DNA of 64,000 bases from Alphaproteobacteria bacterium (GCA_028289425.1 JANQPL010000006.1:59128-123127), one strand, 5' to 3'. Counted from the first letter of the stretch, positions 35,776-44,385 are shown. Notes: generated by a model from the letters alone, not told the origin. Numbers and translations are program-made.

Positions 35776-36927
35776 TCAGCTTACGGACTTTAACAGGTCG
35801 CGCGCGATGACCACTTGCTGCACTTGGCTGGTGCCTTCATAGATTCTGAAGATGCGCACATCGCGATAGAACCGTTCGACCCCGTAATCGGAGACATAGC
35901 CGGCCCCGCCATAGATCTGCACCGCCCGGTCGGCCACGCGGCCCACCATTTCGGAACAGAAATACTTGCAGCAGGATGCATCGGCGCTCACATTTTCGCC
36001 GGCGTCCCGGCGCTTGGCCGCATCCAGCACCATGCAACGGCCGGCATACGACTCTGTCCGCGAATCCGCCAGCATGCCCTGCACCAGTTGAAAATCGCCG
36101 ATGCGCTGGCCAAACTGTTTGCGTTCCGCCGCATATTCAACCGAGTCCTGCAGCAAGCGCTCCGCAACGCCAACGCAAATGCCGGAAATGTGAAGCCGCC
36201 CCCGGTCCAGCACCTGCATGGCGGCTTTGAAGCCCTGGCCCTCTTCGTCGCCCAGCAGGGCGGACTGCGGAATGCGGCAGTCTACGAAAACCACATCACA
36301 AATATGTGCGCCCTGCTGGCCCATTTTCTTTTCGGGCTTCCCCAAGGTGATACCGGGTGTGTCGGCGTCCACGATGAAAGCGGAAATGCCGCTTGCACCT
36401 TTCTTCTCCGGGTCGGTGCGGGCCATGAGGGTAAACACGCCGGCCTTGTTGGCATTGGTGATGTAGCGTTTGGTGCCGTTGACTACATATTCATTGCCGT
36501 CGGCGATGGCAGTGGTGCGCAGGGAAGCGGCATCGGACCCGGCCTCCGGTTCCGTGAGCGCGAAACTCGCCACCACTTCGCCGGTCGCCAGCTTAGGCAA
36601 CCAATATTCTTTTTGATCGTCTCGCCCGAACATCACGATGCCTTGGCTGCCGATCCCTACATTCGTCCCGAAGACAGATCTGAAGGCCGGCGACGTTTTT
36701 CCCAGCTCGATACAGACCAGCACCTCTTCCTCCATATTGAGGCCAAGGCCGCCATAGTCCGTGGGGATGCTGAGGCCAAACAGGCCCAGATCTTTCATCT
36801 CCTGAACAAGCTCGTCCGGCACCGCATCGGTTTCCGACACCAATTCTTCGTTCGGCCGCAACCGCTCACGCACGAAGCGTTCGATGGAGGTGATTAACTG
36901 GTCTCGGGTTTCCTGATCTAGCGCCAT
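35776..36927 (-). CDS. Acyl-CoA dehydrogenase
   Basis: 383 residues, standard homotetrameric FAD acyl-CoA dehydrogenase. FALTEPEAGSD and YVVNGTKRYITNA are the flavin-binding stretches. YGGAGYVSDYGVERFYRD and RIYEGTSQVQQ near the end include the catalytic glutamate (YEGT) of short/medium-chain enzymes. It oxidises an acyl-CoA to the 2-enoyl-CoA and passes electrons to ETF. It is the first gene of a unit with the AtuA-like, UDG-like and lipase genes. Its upstream region carries two palindromic elements. Confidence 0.93.
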   Translation of the reverse strand: MALDQETRDQLITSIERFVRERLRPNEELVSETDAVPDELVQEMKDLGLFGLSIPTDYGGLGLNMEEEVLVCIELGKTSPAFRSVFGTNVGIGSQGIVMFGRDDQKEYWLPKLATGEVVASFALTEPEAGSDAASLRTTAIADGNEYVVNGTKRYITNANKAGVFTLMARTDPEKKGASGISAFIVDADTPGITLGKPEKKMGQQGAHICDVVFVDCRIPQSALLGDEEGQGFKAAMQVLDRGRLHISGICVGVAERLLQDSVEYAAERKQFGQRIGDFQLVQGMLADSRTESYAGRCMVLDAAKRRDAGENVSADASCCKYFCSEMVGRVADRAVQIYGGAGYVSDYGVERFYRDVRIFRIYEGTSQVQQVVIARDLLKSVS

Positions 36928-36943
36928 TACTGTTCTTTCTCTT

Positions 36944-37019
36944 CTAGTGTCCCGAATCCGAAGTTCGTTACATTGAAACGGCTTGCTCCTGACGAACTTC
37001 GGATTCGTAAGGACACTAG
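36944..37019. repeat. CTAG-ended hairpin element, copy 1
   Basis: 76 bp. The left end CTAGTGTCC and right end GGACACTAG are exact reverse complements, and the inner arms CGAATCCGAAGTTCGT and ACGAACTTCGGATTCG pair as well, so nearly the whole element forms one long hairpin. It lies upstream of the acyl-CoA dehydrogenase gene at 36927. It has no coding capacity. Confidence 0.8.
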
Positions 37020-37032
37020 GAAATCATTGAAT

Positions 37033-37110
37033 CTAGTGTCGTTTTGGGTTCAGAAGTTCGCTTCCGGACTCGCTGAGATTGTATAGCGAACTTCTGAACC
37101 ACGACACTAG
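37033..37110. repeat. CTAG-ended hairpin element, copy 2
   Basis: 78 bp, starting 13 bp after copy 1. The ends CTAGTGTCG / CGACACTAG and inner arms GGTTCAGAAGTTCGC / GCGAACTTCTGAACC are reverse complements. It shares the termini CTAGTGTC and the core GAAGTTCG with copy 1 but differs in the rest of the stem, so the two are diverged or compensating copies of one family. Confidence 0.8.
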
Positions 37111-37223
37111 ACGAACTGGGGAATTTAGAAGCCTGCCGAGATCGCGTCAAAACATTCGCGCATGGGCGACATGCAGAATTGTGCGTTGCACCTAAGTGAT
37201 TCTCCCATTAGCGTCCCGCGGCT

Positions 37224-38486
37224 TTGTCCACCAATCTCATCATACGTCGGCGTCGCCCCCGCATGCACCCTTATGTGGTGTCGGGCGTGGTGCTCGGGTT
37301 CTGCTTCTTCTTGAATATGGCGGCGGGAGGCATGAACCAGGCGTTTTCCGTCTTCATGTCGCCGGTTGCCGACGGCCTCAATCTGGATTGGGGAACGATC
37401 GCCAGTGTCAGCTCCATCACCCTGATGGTGTCCGGCCTGTTCGCACCGGTGACAGGCATGTTGTTCGACCATTGGGGACCGTTACGGGTTTACGCGCTGG
37501 GCGCAGCCTTGCTCGGCGTAGGCTATTTCATTGCCAGCGGCGCCGACAGCCTGTGGGAATTGTACCTAGCGCTGGGCATTATGATCGGCATGGGCGGGTC
37601 CATGGTGGGCGGAGTGCCGGCCTCGGGCCTTGTGAACCGATGGTTCGTGCGACGGACAGGGGCCGCCATCGGGCTGATCTTCTCATCCTACGGCATCGGC
37701 ATCTTCCTGATGTCGCCCGCCAGCGAGGCCATCATCTCGGCCTTCGATTGGCGCGTGGGCTATCAGGTCTACGCGCTGTTCTTCGCAATCCTATTGCCGC
37801 TGCTGTTGCTGTTCCCCTGGGGACAAATCGAACGGGGTCATCCGCTCTATCGGCGGTCGATGTCGCTGCGCGCAGCGTCTCAAATCGACGAGATTACTTG
37901 GACCCTTGCCACCGCCATGCGCACGGCATCGTTCTGGGGATTGTTCTCTGTCTTCTTCTTCACCGGCGGCGCCACCACCGGGCTCACCATTCACATGGTG
38001 AGCTACTTGACCAGCATTGGTATGGACTCGGCGACGGCCGCCTGGGCGTTTGGATTTTCCGGCTTGCTGGCCCCCATTGGCATGGTGGGTTTCGGTTTCT
38101 TGAGCGATACGATCGGCCGTACCAAGACCGTTCTGCTCAGCTACATACTGACGTTCCTTGCGATTACCGGATTTTATCTTTTGTCCCACTACACCGCGTC
38201 CATCGTACTGCTGGTGCTGACCATCGCCGTGAACGGTTTGAGCTCGGGTTCGCGGGGGCCCATCGTCTCCAGCATGACCATGAACATCTTTGGTGGCGCG
38301 CGCCTGGGCGGCATTTACGGCACCATCAGCCTGGGCGGCGGATTGGGTTCCGCCTTCGGCGTGTGGATGGGCGGATTGCTGAAGGAATATGTGGGCACGC
38401 CCGAGGCCTTGCTCGGCTTCTTCTTCGTCCTCGCGCTAATCGGCAGCCTGCCCTTCTGGACAATTCCCAATTTGAAGCGGCACTGA
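37224..38486 (+). CDS. MFS transporter
   Basis: 420 residues with about 12 predicted membrane helices, a major facilitator of the monocarboxylate/oxalate-formate-like group. The first-half loop FDHWGPLRV and the second-half FLSDTIGRTKTVLL are the two MFS signature loops (between TM2-3 and TM8-9). The substrate is unknown; the surrounding genes suggest an organic acid. The start is uncertain: TTG 37224 gives a basic N-terminus (IIRRRRPR), ATG 37263 lacks a ribosome-binding site. It is preceded by the pair of hairpin elements and followed by a palindromic repeat. Confidence 0.87.
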   Translation: MSTNLIIRRRRPRMHPYVVSGVVLGFCFFLNMAAGGMNQAFSVFMSPVADGLNLDWGTIASVSSITLMVSGLFAPVTGMLFDHWGPLRVYALGAALLGVGYFIASGADSLWELYLALGIMIGMGGSMVGGVPASGLVNRWFVRRTGAAIGLIFSSYGIGIFLMSPASEAIISAFDWRVGYQVYALFFAILLPLLLLFPWGQIERGHPLYRRSMSLRAASQIDEITWTLATAMRTASFWGLFSVFFFTGGATTGLTIHMVSYLTSIGMDSATAAWAFGFSGLLAPIGMVGFGFLSDTIGRTKTVLLSYILTFLAITGFYLLSHYTASIVLLVLTIAVNGLSSGSRGPIVSSMTMNIFGGARLGGIYGTISLGGGLGSAFGVWMGGLLKEYVGTPEALLGFFFVLALIGSLPFWTIPNLKRH

Positions 38487-38501
38487 CAGCTTATTCTTCA
38501 T

Positions 38502-38584
38502 CCGCTCGTCCCGGTCGCGCCTTTAGCGCGAACCGGGATCTATTAGCGACGCTGCGAGGTTCCCGCTTTCGCGGGAATGAGCGG
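38502..38584. repeat. Palindromic intergenic element, CCGCTC...GAGCGG ends, copy 1
   Basis: 83 bp starting CCGCTCGTCCCGG and ending ATGAGCGG. Internal hairpins are CGCGCCTTTAGCGCG and CCCGCTTTCGCGGG. The same end sequences and layout occur at 44262-44345. It lies between the convergent MFS and acyl-CoA ligase genes. Confidence 0.7.
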
Positions 38585-38595
38585 AAACAAGAAAC

Positions 38596-40401
38596 TCAGT
38601 ACCCGGCCCCACCCGACTTAATCGTGTCGTGGAACCCCGCATCCAACGGCTCATACACATCCGCATGGGGCTTTAGGACATAAATGGGTTCATCCACCTG
38701 AGAGATGTCGTAGGCCTCTTTGCGCAGGTCTCCTTTGACCATTTTCATGGTGCCGGTCACATCCATGTCCCGTTTGATGCGCAGGAAGACCGGTTGCGCG
38801 TAAGCTGGCAACTGCTCCCTAACGTACGTGGAGAAACCGGCCACATCGAAATCACCCGCATCGTCCAGCAATGTGAGCGCGGCCATGCCGGCGCGGCCAT
38901 CTGCGCCAGGCACCTCCACCCCGTAGACATTGCAGAAATTGATCTGGGGGTGGCCGTTGATGATTTCGCCCACTTCGTTTGTGGATACATTTTCGGACTT
39001 CCACCGGAAGGTATCCCCCACCCGGTCGACGAATTGATAGTGCTTGATCCCCAGCGCAAAACCCACATCAACCGTCTTCAAAAGATCGCCGGAGTTAAAC
39101 CATTGGTCCCCGTCTTCAAAGGCATTGCGGACGATTTTCTTTTCCGTCGCCTCTTTGTTCGTATACCCCTCAAACACCGCCTTTTCAGAAATCTCGGCAA
39201 GCAACAATCCCGGATCGCCTTTTTCCACTTCGATACAACGGCCTTCGGAATCGCGCACGATTTCATCCGCGTCCACATCATATTTGACGAGCCGTATGTT
39301 CATCGGGGTCAGCCCGACCGTCTTGTCCTTGTTGAGGAAGTTTGCGAACGCCACATTGCCTTCACTAGCCCCATAAAACTCGATGATCCGCTCAAGACCG
39401 AACCGCTTCTTGAATTCCATCCAAATGTCCGGCCGTAGGCCATTTCCCAGCATGGCAACCAGAGGATTGTCCGCATCATCCGGGCGCTCCGGCTGCGCCA
39501 GCAAATAGCGGCACAATTCGCCGATATAGATGAATCGGGTGGCCTTGTGTTCGCGCACCTCGTCGAGGAACTTGCTGGCGGAAAACTTACGCCGAACGAT
39601 AATGGTCGCGCCTGTCGTCCAGCTATTTCCCACACCCAACATGAGCCCCGTGCCGTGATAAAGCGGCAAGGTCACATAGATGCGCTCTTTATCCGTACAC
39701 TTCATGGCCCCGCCCATGGACTCGGTCGACATGATTGTACGCCGGTTAGACACGACTGCCGCTTTCGGCAGTCCGGTGGTGCCCGACGTAAACAGGAAAT
39801 AGGCAATTTCGGCCAAGGTGATCGACTGGGTCTCGGGCAGACTCTCTTCCGACTGATCGCGCGCCAAATCATCCAGAGACTTCGCCCAATTGGGCGCGGA
39901 TGCGGTGCTGCCATCGGCAACGAACAGGCACTCTTGCAGAGAGCCCGAAAGCTCATCGCGCACTTCGGCAATCGCTTCGCTCAGCTCTTCGCCGAATACG
40001 CAGAATTTGGACGATGTCACGTTCAGACAGTGCACGAGCTGCCGTCCGCGCAAATTGGTGTTGATGAGCGACGGCGCGGCCCCCAGTTTCTGAAGCGCGG
40101 TGATGGTCAAAAGAAACTCGGGCCGGTTTTCCATCACAAGGCCGACCACGTCTCCCTTGCCAATGCCCAAGGACTTGAAGGCATGAGCGTATTTGTTGGC
40201 ACGCGCGTTATATTCCCGCCAGGTGAGGGATTGGCCTTCAAAGATCATCATAGGGTGATCGGGAATGCGCTGCGCGTGGCCCTCGATGCGCAAGGGATAA
40301 TTGTCGATCTTATCGAGCGGCGGTGGGGGACTGAGCTTTCGCGCCAGACTTAACAGACGGCCCACTTCCGCAACGGTGCTAACAACTTCCCGTACGCCCA
40401 T
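38596..40401 (-). CDS. Long-chain acyl-CoA synthetase (FATP/FadD6 type)
   Basis: About 601 residues of the ANL superfamily. FLFTSGTTGLPKAAV is the AMP-binding P-loop, EFYGASEGNVAF is the A5 motif, and FVDRVGDTFRWKSENVST is the FATP-type A8/FATP signature. It activates a fatty, terpenoid or sterol acid with ATP and CoA, possibly at the membrane. The reading frame can be extended 105 bases upstream, but GGAGG is placed right before two ATGs at 40404/40401; the second has the better spacing and is used. It is divergent from the flavin monooxygenase gene. Confidence 0.92.
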   Translation of the reverse strand: MGVREVVSTVAEVGRLLSLARKLSPPPPLDKIDNYPLRIEGHAQRIPDHPMMIFEGQSLTWREYNARANKYAHAFKSLGIGKGDVVGLVMENRPEFLLTITALQKLGAAPSLINTNLRGRQLVHCLNVTSSKFCVFGEELSEAIAEVRDELSGSLQECLFVADGSTASAPNWAKSLDDLARDQSEESLPETQSITLAEIAYFLFTSGTTGLPKAAVVSNRRTIMSTESMGGAMKCTDKERIYVTLPLYHGTGLMLGVGNSWTTGATIIVRRKFSASKFLDEVREHKATRFIYIGELCRYLLAQPERPDDADNPLVAMLGNGLRPDIWMEFKKRFGLERIIEFYGASEGNVAFANFLNKDKTVGLTPMNIRLVKYDVDADEIVRDSEGRCIEVEKGDPGLLLAEISEKAVFEGYTNKEATEKKIVRNAFEDGDQWFNSGDLLKTVDVGFALGIKHYQFVDRVGDTFRWKSENVSTNEVGEIINGHPQINFCNVYGVEVPGADGRAGMAALTLLDDAGDFDVAGFSTYVREQLPAYAQPVFLRIKRDMDVTGTMKMVKGDLRKEAYDISQVDEPIYVLKPHADVYEPLDAGFHDTIKSGGAGY

Positions 40402-40571
40402 CATTTTCCTCCCGACTCTGGCAGCGCCTCTTCGAACGCTCTGTATGTAGACTAAAGCAGAACCGACGCGCTTGGGAAACATCTTTGGAACCCGCCCCCT
40501 ATTCACCCGTTAACTTTTCCTGCACTGCAGAATTTGTTAAAGCTGACGAATAGTCATTTAGAGGAGCGTGT

Positions 40572-41621
40572 GTGTTTACATTCGGAGTTCTCGACCAATC
40601 CCCCATACGCCATGGCAGCACGGCGGCCGAGGCCGTGCGCGAAACCGTTGACCTCGCACAGCGGTGCGAGCAACTGGGCTATCAGCGCTATTGGCTTGCG
40701 GAACATCACAACACCTCGTCCTTTGCAGGGTCGACGCCGGAGATCTTGATCTCGAAAGTGGCTTCGGAAACGAACACGATCCGTGTGGGGTCCGGCGGTG
40801 TGATGATGATGCATTACAGTCCGCTCAAAGTCGCCGAAAACTTCCGCATGCTGGAGACGCTATATCCCGGGCGGATCGATCTTGGGATCGGGCGCGCGCC
40901 CGGCGGCGACCAGCGCACCAGCGCCGCACTCCAGCCCGGCCCCCAATCCTATGGCATTGATGTGTTCCCACAACAGATTACCCTGCTCGATCAATTGCTG
41001 CGCGATGCCCGCGGCGATAAAGCCTTCGCGGACGATCATCCCTATCGGGGCATCCATGCCATGCCCCGCGGCCCGGGCATGCCGGAGATTTGGCTCTTAG
41101 GTTCCAGCATTATGGGGGCGGCCTATGCGGGCGAATTGAGCCAGCCCTTCTGCTTTGCCCATTTCATCAATCAAGATGGCGCCACACAGATCATGAACAC
41201 GTACCGCAAGCGGTTTAAGCCGACGGAGCATGTGCCGGCACCCAAAACGTCTGCGGGGATTTCCGTTCTCTGTGCGGAAACGGAAGAAGAAGCAAAGAAG
41301 CTGGCATTGCCGCGTAACTTGTGGGTTTTGCGCCTGCTGCGCGGACAGCGCGGCGGCCCCTTCCCCTCCATGGAAGAAGCTCTCAGCTACCCCTACACGC
41401 CGGAGGACTACCAGCTTCTGCAAACCATCGAAGCGCGCAGCATTGCCGGCACCCCCGATATCGTCCGCCAACGGATCGAAGCATTGAGCGAGGAGCTAGG
41501 GACCACGGAGTTTGTGGTCGTGACCATCACCCACGATCATCAGGCCCGCATTCGCTCCTATGAGCTGCTGGCGGAAGTATTTGAACTGGGTTCTCGTTCA
41601 GAAAAGTCTGCCGTCGGCTAG
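40572..41621 (+). CDS. LLM-class flavin-dependent monooxygenase (luciferase-like)
   Basis: 349 residues with the bacterial-luciferase TIM-barrel fold. The start FTFGVLDQSPI, the flavin-site YWLAEHHNT, MMHYSPLKVAENFRML and DLGIGRAPGG are typical of the MsnO8-like subgroup. It uses reduced flavin and O2 on an unknown small substrate. The start is GTG, fixed by GAGGAG five bases upstream. The 170-bp divergent region to the ligase gene has AT-rich TTAAC patches. It is followed by a REP-like palindrome and a 29-bp inverted repeat. Confidence 0.9.
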   Translation: MFTFGVLDQSPIRHGSTAAEAVRETVDLAQRCEQLGYQRYWLAEHHNTSSFAGSTPEILISKVASETNTIRVGSGGVMMMHYSPLKVAENFRMLETLYPGRIDLGIGRAPGGDQRTSAALQPGPQSYGIDVFPQQITLLDQLLRDARGDKAFADDHPYRGIHAMPRGPGMPEIWLLGSSIMGAAYAGELSQPFCFAHFINQDGATQIMNTYRKRFKPTEHVPAPKTSAGISVLCAETEEEAKKLALPRNLWVLRLLRGQRGGPFPSMEEALSYPYTPEDYQLLQTIEARSIAGTPDIVRQRIEALSEELGTTEFVVVTITHDHQARIRSYELLAEVFELGSRSEKSAVG

Positions 41622-41647
41622 GATTACTAGTCTCGCTCACCACCCTT

Positions 41648-41673
41648 GTCATCCTCGCGCACGCGAGGATCCA
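41648..41673. repeat. Short palindrome, GTCATCCTCGCG type
   Basis: GTCATCCTCGCG, then CAC, then GCGAGGATCCAG forms a compact hairpin (ATCCTCGCG/GCGAGGAT). It begins like the element at 32226 and seems to be a truncated member of the same kind of alphaproteobacterial palindrome. Confidence 0.55.
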
Positions 41674-41703
41674 GTAGGCCATAGAGAGGCAGTTTCGCAG
41701 TGA

Positions 41704-41795
41704 GGGAATAAAGGGGACACAATACTTAATTCCATTTGAAGTATTGGCACCTGGAAATTCACAACTGAATTAAGTATTGTGTCCCCTTTATTCCC
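41704..41795. mobile_element. Perfect 29-bp inverted repeat, MITE-like element
   Basis: The arms 41704-41732 and 41767-41795 are exact reverse complements over 29 bp, around a 34-bp spacer. The core GGGGACACAATACTTAATT is a motif I associate with sites near REP-associated (Y1) transposases in diverse Proteobacteria. There is no transposase here. CCCCTTTATTCC is repeated directly at the right edge (41783 and 41795). It lies between the monooxygenase and the nucleoside transporter stops. Confidence 0.65.
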
Positions 41796-41808
41796 CCCTT
41801 TATTCCGT

Positions 41809-43071
41809 TCAAACCCCACCTAAGGCCGTTATGATGCCGATGACCGATCCGGTCATGAGGGTCGCCATGGTGCCGGAAAACAGGGCCTTCACGCTGAGTT
41901 CCAGCACTTCCGCGCGCCTTTCGGGCACCAGCGTGGTGACACCCCCCACCATAATTCCGACACCGGCGGGGCTTGCAAAGCCGCACATGGCATAAACCAT
42001 CATCAGGCGGCTGCGGTCTTCCAGGGCATCTTCTGGCGTTCCCGCCAAGGCCAAGTAAGCGACAAATTCGGTGAGCGTCGTTTTGAGCCCCATCAACGAT
42101 CCGGCAACCATGGCATCTTCCCACGGGATGCCGATGAGCCAAACGACAGGGGCGAACGCCCACCCTAGTAGCCGTTCGATAGTCAGCGGTCCGCCCAACA
42201 CATCCGGCAAAGTGGCCAGCATGCTGTTACCCAACGCGATCAGGGCAACGAACACCAACAGCATAGCAACGACGCCCAGCATGATCTGAAGACCGTTTTG
42301 GGTGCCGGTGGCCAACGCATCCATGGTGTTTTCGTACTTAAAAGAACTTTCCGTGGACGCGGTTTTGATGTCTTCCGTTGGCACCATGATGCGCGCGATC
42401 ATGATGGCCGCCGGCACATTGATGATGGAGGCCGTCAGAATGTGGCCAAGCGCGCCGGGCACCGTATCGCTCAGGATCGCCGCATACAGCACCAATACGG
42501 TCCCCGCGACCGTGGCAAGGCCCGTAGTGAGAACGATGAACAGCTCGCCCCGCGACAGTTTGCTGAGATAAGGCCGGATGAGCAGCGGTGCTTCGATCAT
42601 GCCGACGAATATGTTGGCCGCCGTGCCCAGGCCCACGGCGCCACCGATGCCGAGCGTCCGTTGGAACACAAACGCAAAGGCATTCACGATGATTGGCAAT
42701 ATCCGCCAATGCCAAAGCAAGGCGGACAGCGCGGACAGCACAATGATGAGGGGGAATACGCCAAACGCCAGCACCGTGGAATTATTGGGATCGCTTACCT
42801 CGAAAGGCGTTGGGCCTCCGCCTACAAATCCGAACACGAAAGTGGTGCCGGCCTCAGTTGCCGCTTGCAGTGCCCGGACAACCGCATTCAGACTCAGGAT
42901 GGCGTTGCGCATGGGTTCGAACCACAAGAGCGACATGGCGATTGCGAATTGCAAACCGATCGCCACAAAAATCATCCCGACACGGACTTTCCCCCGCTGT
43001 TCGCTAAAAATCCACGCAAGCGTGATGAGCGTCACGATGCCAAGGACGCCCTGAAAATCCCAAATGTCCAT
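41809..43071 (-). CDS. Concentrative nucleoside transporter (NupC/CNT family)
   Basis: 420 residues with about 10 membrane segments. The core gate domain reads GTAANIFVGMIEAPLLIRPYL and the nucleoside transport domain contains TGLATVAGTVLVLYA; the C-terminal part has GLKTTLTEFVAYLALAG, related to the CNT motif GxKxxxNEFVAY with Thr in place of Asn. A longer-than-usual loop (about 75-100) follows TM3. It should import nucleosides with H+ or Na+ across the inner membrane. Single gene; its stop lies 13 bp from the 29-bp inverted repeat. Confidence 0.9.
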   Translation of the reverse strand: MDIWDFQGVLGIVTLITLAWIFSEQRGKVRVGMIFVAIGLQFAIAMSLLWFEPMRNAILSLNAVVRALQAATEAGTTFVFGFVGGGPTPFEVSDPNNSTVLAFGVFPLIIVLSALSALLWHWRILPIIVNAFAFVFQRTLGIGGAVGLGTAANIFVGMIEAPLLIRPYLSKLSRGELFIVLTTGLATVAGTVLVLYAAILSDTVPGALGHILTASIINVPAAIMIARIMVPTEDIKTASTESSFKYENTMDALATGTQNGLQIMLGVVAMLLVFVALIALGNSMLATLPDVLGGPLTIERLLGWAFAPVVWLIGIPWEDAMVAGSLMGLKTTLTEFVAYLALAGTPEDALEDRSRLMMVYAMCGFASPAGVGIMVGGVTTLVPERRAEVLELSVKALFSGTMATLMTGSVIGIITALGGV

Positions 43072-43350
43072 CGAACCCCCTAATTTTTGTATCGCCCAGG
43101 TTCACCCTCGATCTTGCTACTGAACACCAATATGTCGCAGGCGTCAAAGCAACGAAATGGTGTGGGAGCCCACACATTCGACCCCTCACCCTTACTTGAC
43201 CCAAGCCCCCCAATGGGCCAAAAAGGGCGCGGTTTTTCCAGCGGTGACACCATCACAAGCTCGTGAAAGTGAGGCGGGCAAATCATCACCGACGACAAGA
43301 CTCACAAACAACAACAAGAACAATCCAACGGACAATAAGGAGCATTTAGC

Positions 43351-44253
43351 ATGAGCATCCGTTTTGATGATCGCGTCGCTATTGTGACCGGCGCCGGCGG
43401 CGGCTTGGGCCGCGCCCACGCCCTGGAACTCGCCGCGCGCGGGGCAAAAGTCGTCGTTAACGATTTAGGCGGATCGGTCGACGGATCCGGCGGATCTTCG
43501 GAAGCCGCCGAAAAAGTGGTCGCCGAAATCAAAGGCGCCGGCGGCGAAGCGTTCGCCAACGGCTCCAGCGTGACCGACGATGCGGGCGTTGCCAATCTGG
43601 TCAAGCAAACCATGGATGCTTATGGCCGGATCGACATCGTGATCAACAATGCGGGCATTCTGCGCGACAAAAGCTTTGCGAAGGTCGAAATCGAAGATTT
43701 CGAGATTGTGCTCGACGTCCACCTGATGGGCTCGGTGAAGGTCACCAAAGCGGCCTGGCCGATCATGAAAGAGCAGCAATATGGCCGCGTGGTGATGACC
43801 ACCTCGTCGAGTGGGCTCTACGGCAATTTCGGCCAGACCAATTACGGGGCGGCGAAGCTCGGTCTTGTGGGCCTGATGAACACTCTCAAAATTGAGGGTC
43901 AAAAGGACAACATTCACGTGAATTCCCTGGCGCCGGTTGCGGCTACGCGGATGACGGAAAATCTGATGCCGCCGGAGGCGCTTGATCTTCTGAAGCCGGA
44001 ATATGTGACCCCAGGTGTCATGTGCCTGTGCGCGGAAGACGCACCGACAGGCATGGTGTTGTGTGCCGGTGCCGGCGTGTTTGCGGCCGCGCGGATCGAA
44101 GAATCCGACGGCGTCTACATCGCCCGCGAAGGCTTGACCGCAGAGATGGTCAAAGAGAAGTGGGATACGATCAACGACTTCTCAAATGCCAAACCATTCT
44201 TCCAAGGCGGCGAGCAGACCGGCAAGGTTTTCGAAAAAGCGACCGGGAAATAA
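43351..44253 (+). CDS. SDR dehydrogenase, 17beta-HSD4/multifunctional enzyme-like
   Basis: 300 residues. The NAD site TGAGGGLGRAHALELAARGA, NNAGILRD, the catalytic Ser in TTSSSGLYG and YGAAK (YxxxK) are all present. The insertion VVNDLGGSVDGSGGSS and the ~40-residue C-terminal tail match the dehydrogenase domain of peroxisomal MFE-2 (HSD17B4), which oxidises (3R)-hydroxyacyl-CoA. It fits a breakdown route for branched or sterol side-chain acyl-CoAs with the neighbouring dehydrogenases. AAGGAG lies 8 bases before the ATG. Convergent with the next acyl-CoA dehydrogenase across a repeat and a terminator. Confidence 0.93.
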   Translation: MSIRFDDRVAIVTGAGGGLGRAHALELAARGAKVVVNDLGGSVDGSGGSSEAAEKVVAEIKGAGGEAFANGSSVTDDAGVANLVKQTMDAYGRIDIVINNAGILRDKSFAKVEIEDFEIVLDVHLMGSVKVTKAAWPIMKEQQYGRVVMTTSSSGLYGNFGQTNYGAAKLGLVGLMNTLKIEGQKDNIHVNSLAPVAATRMTENLMPPEALDLLKPEYVTPGVMCLCAEDAPTGMVLCAGAGVFAAARIEESDGVYIAREGLTAEMVKEKWDTINDFSNAKPFFQGGEQTGKVFEKATGK

Positions 44254-44261
44254 CCAAACTG

Positions 44262-44345
44262 CCGCTCATCCCGGCCACAAATGAAATTGCGAGCCGGGAT
44301 CTGGAGCGATTTGCCGGAGCTGCCCGCGTTCGCGCGTATGAGCGG
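44262..44345. repeat. Palindromic intergenic element, CCGCTC...GAGCGG ends, copy 2
   Basis: 84 bp starting CCGCTCATCCCGG and ending ATGAGCGG, with inner CCGGGATCT and GTTCGCGCG, the same layout as 38502-38584. It begins 8 bp after the SDR stop codon. Confidence 0.7.
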
Positions 44346-44364
44346 AAGTGAGTTCGGAACAACA

Positions 44365-44385
44365 AAGGGGGTCGATGACCCCCTT
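44365..44385. terminator. Bidirectional hairpin terminator
   Basis: AAGGGGGTC, loop GAT, GACCCCCTT: a 9-bp GC-rich stem between the convergent SDR and acyl-CoA dehydrogenase genes. There is only a weak T-run on the plus side (CATTCTGT). Confidence 0.6.

Noticed and set aside
37196..38683. 495-codon open frame overlapping the MFS transporter in another frame
   Set aside because: The MFS frame has clear membrane helices and signature loops; the other frame is Arg/His-rich and is a codon-bias shadow.
40508..40546. GTTAAC...CTGCACTGCAG...GTTAAA palindrome-like text in the ligase/monooxygenase promoter
   Set aside because: The matches are short and unevenly spaced, and fit neither a CtrA box (spacing too long) nor a clear operator.
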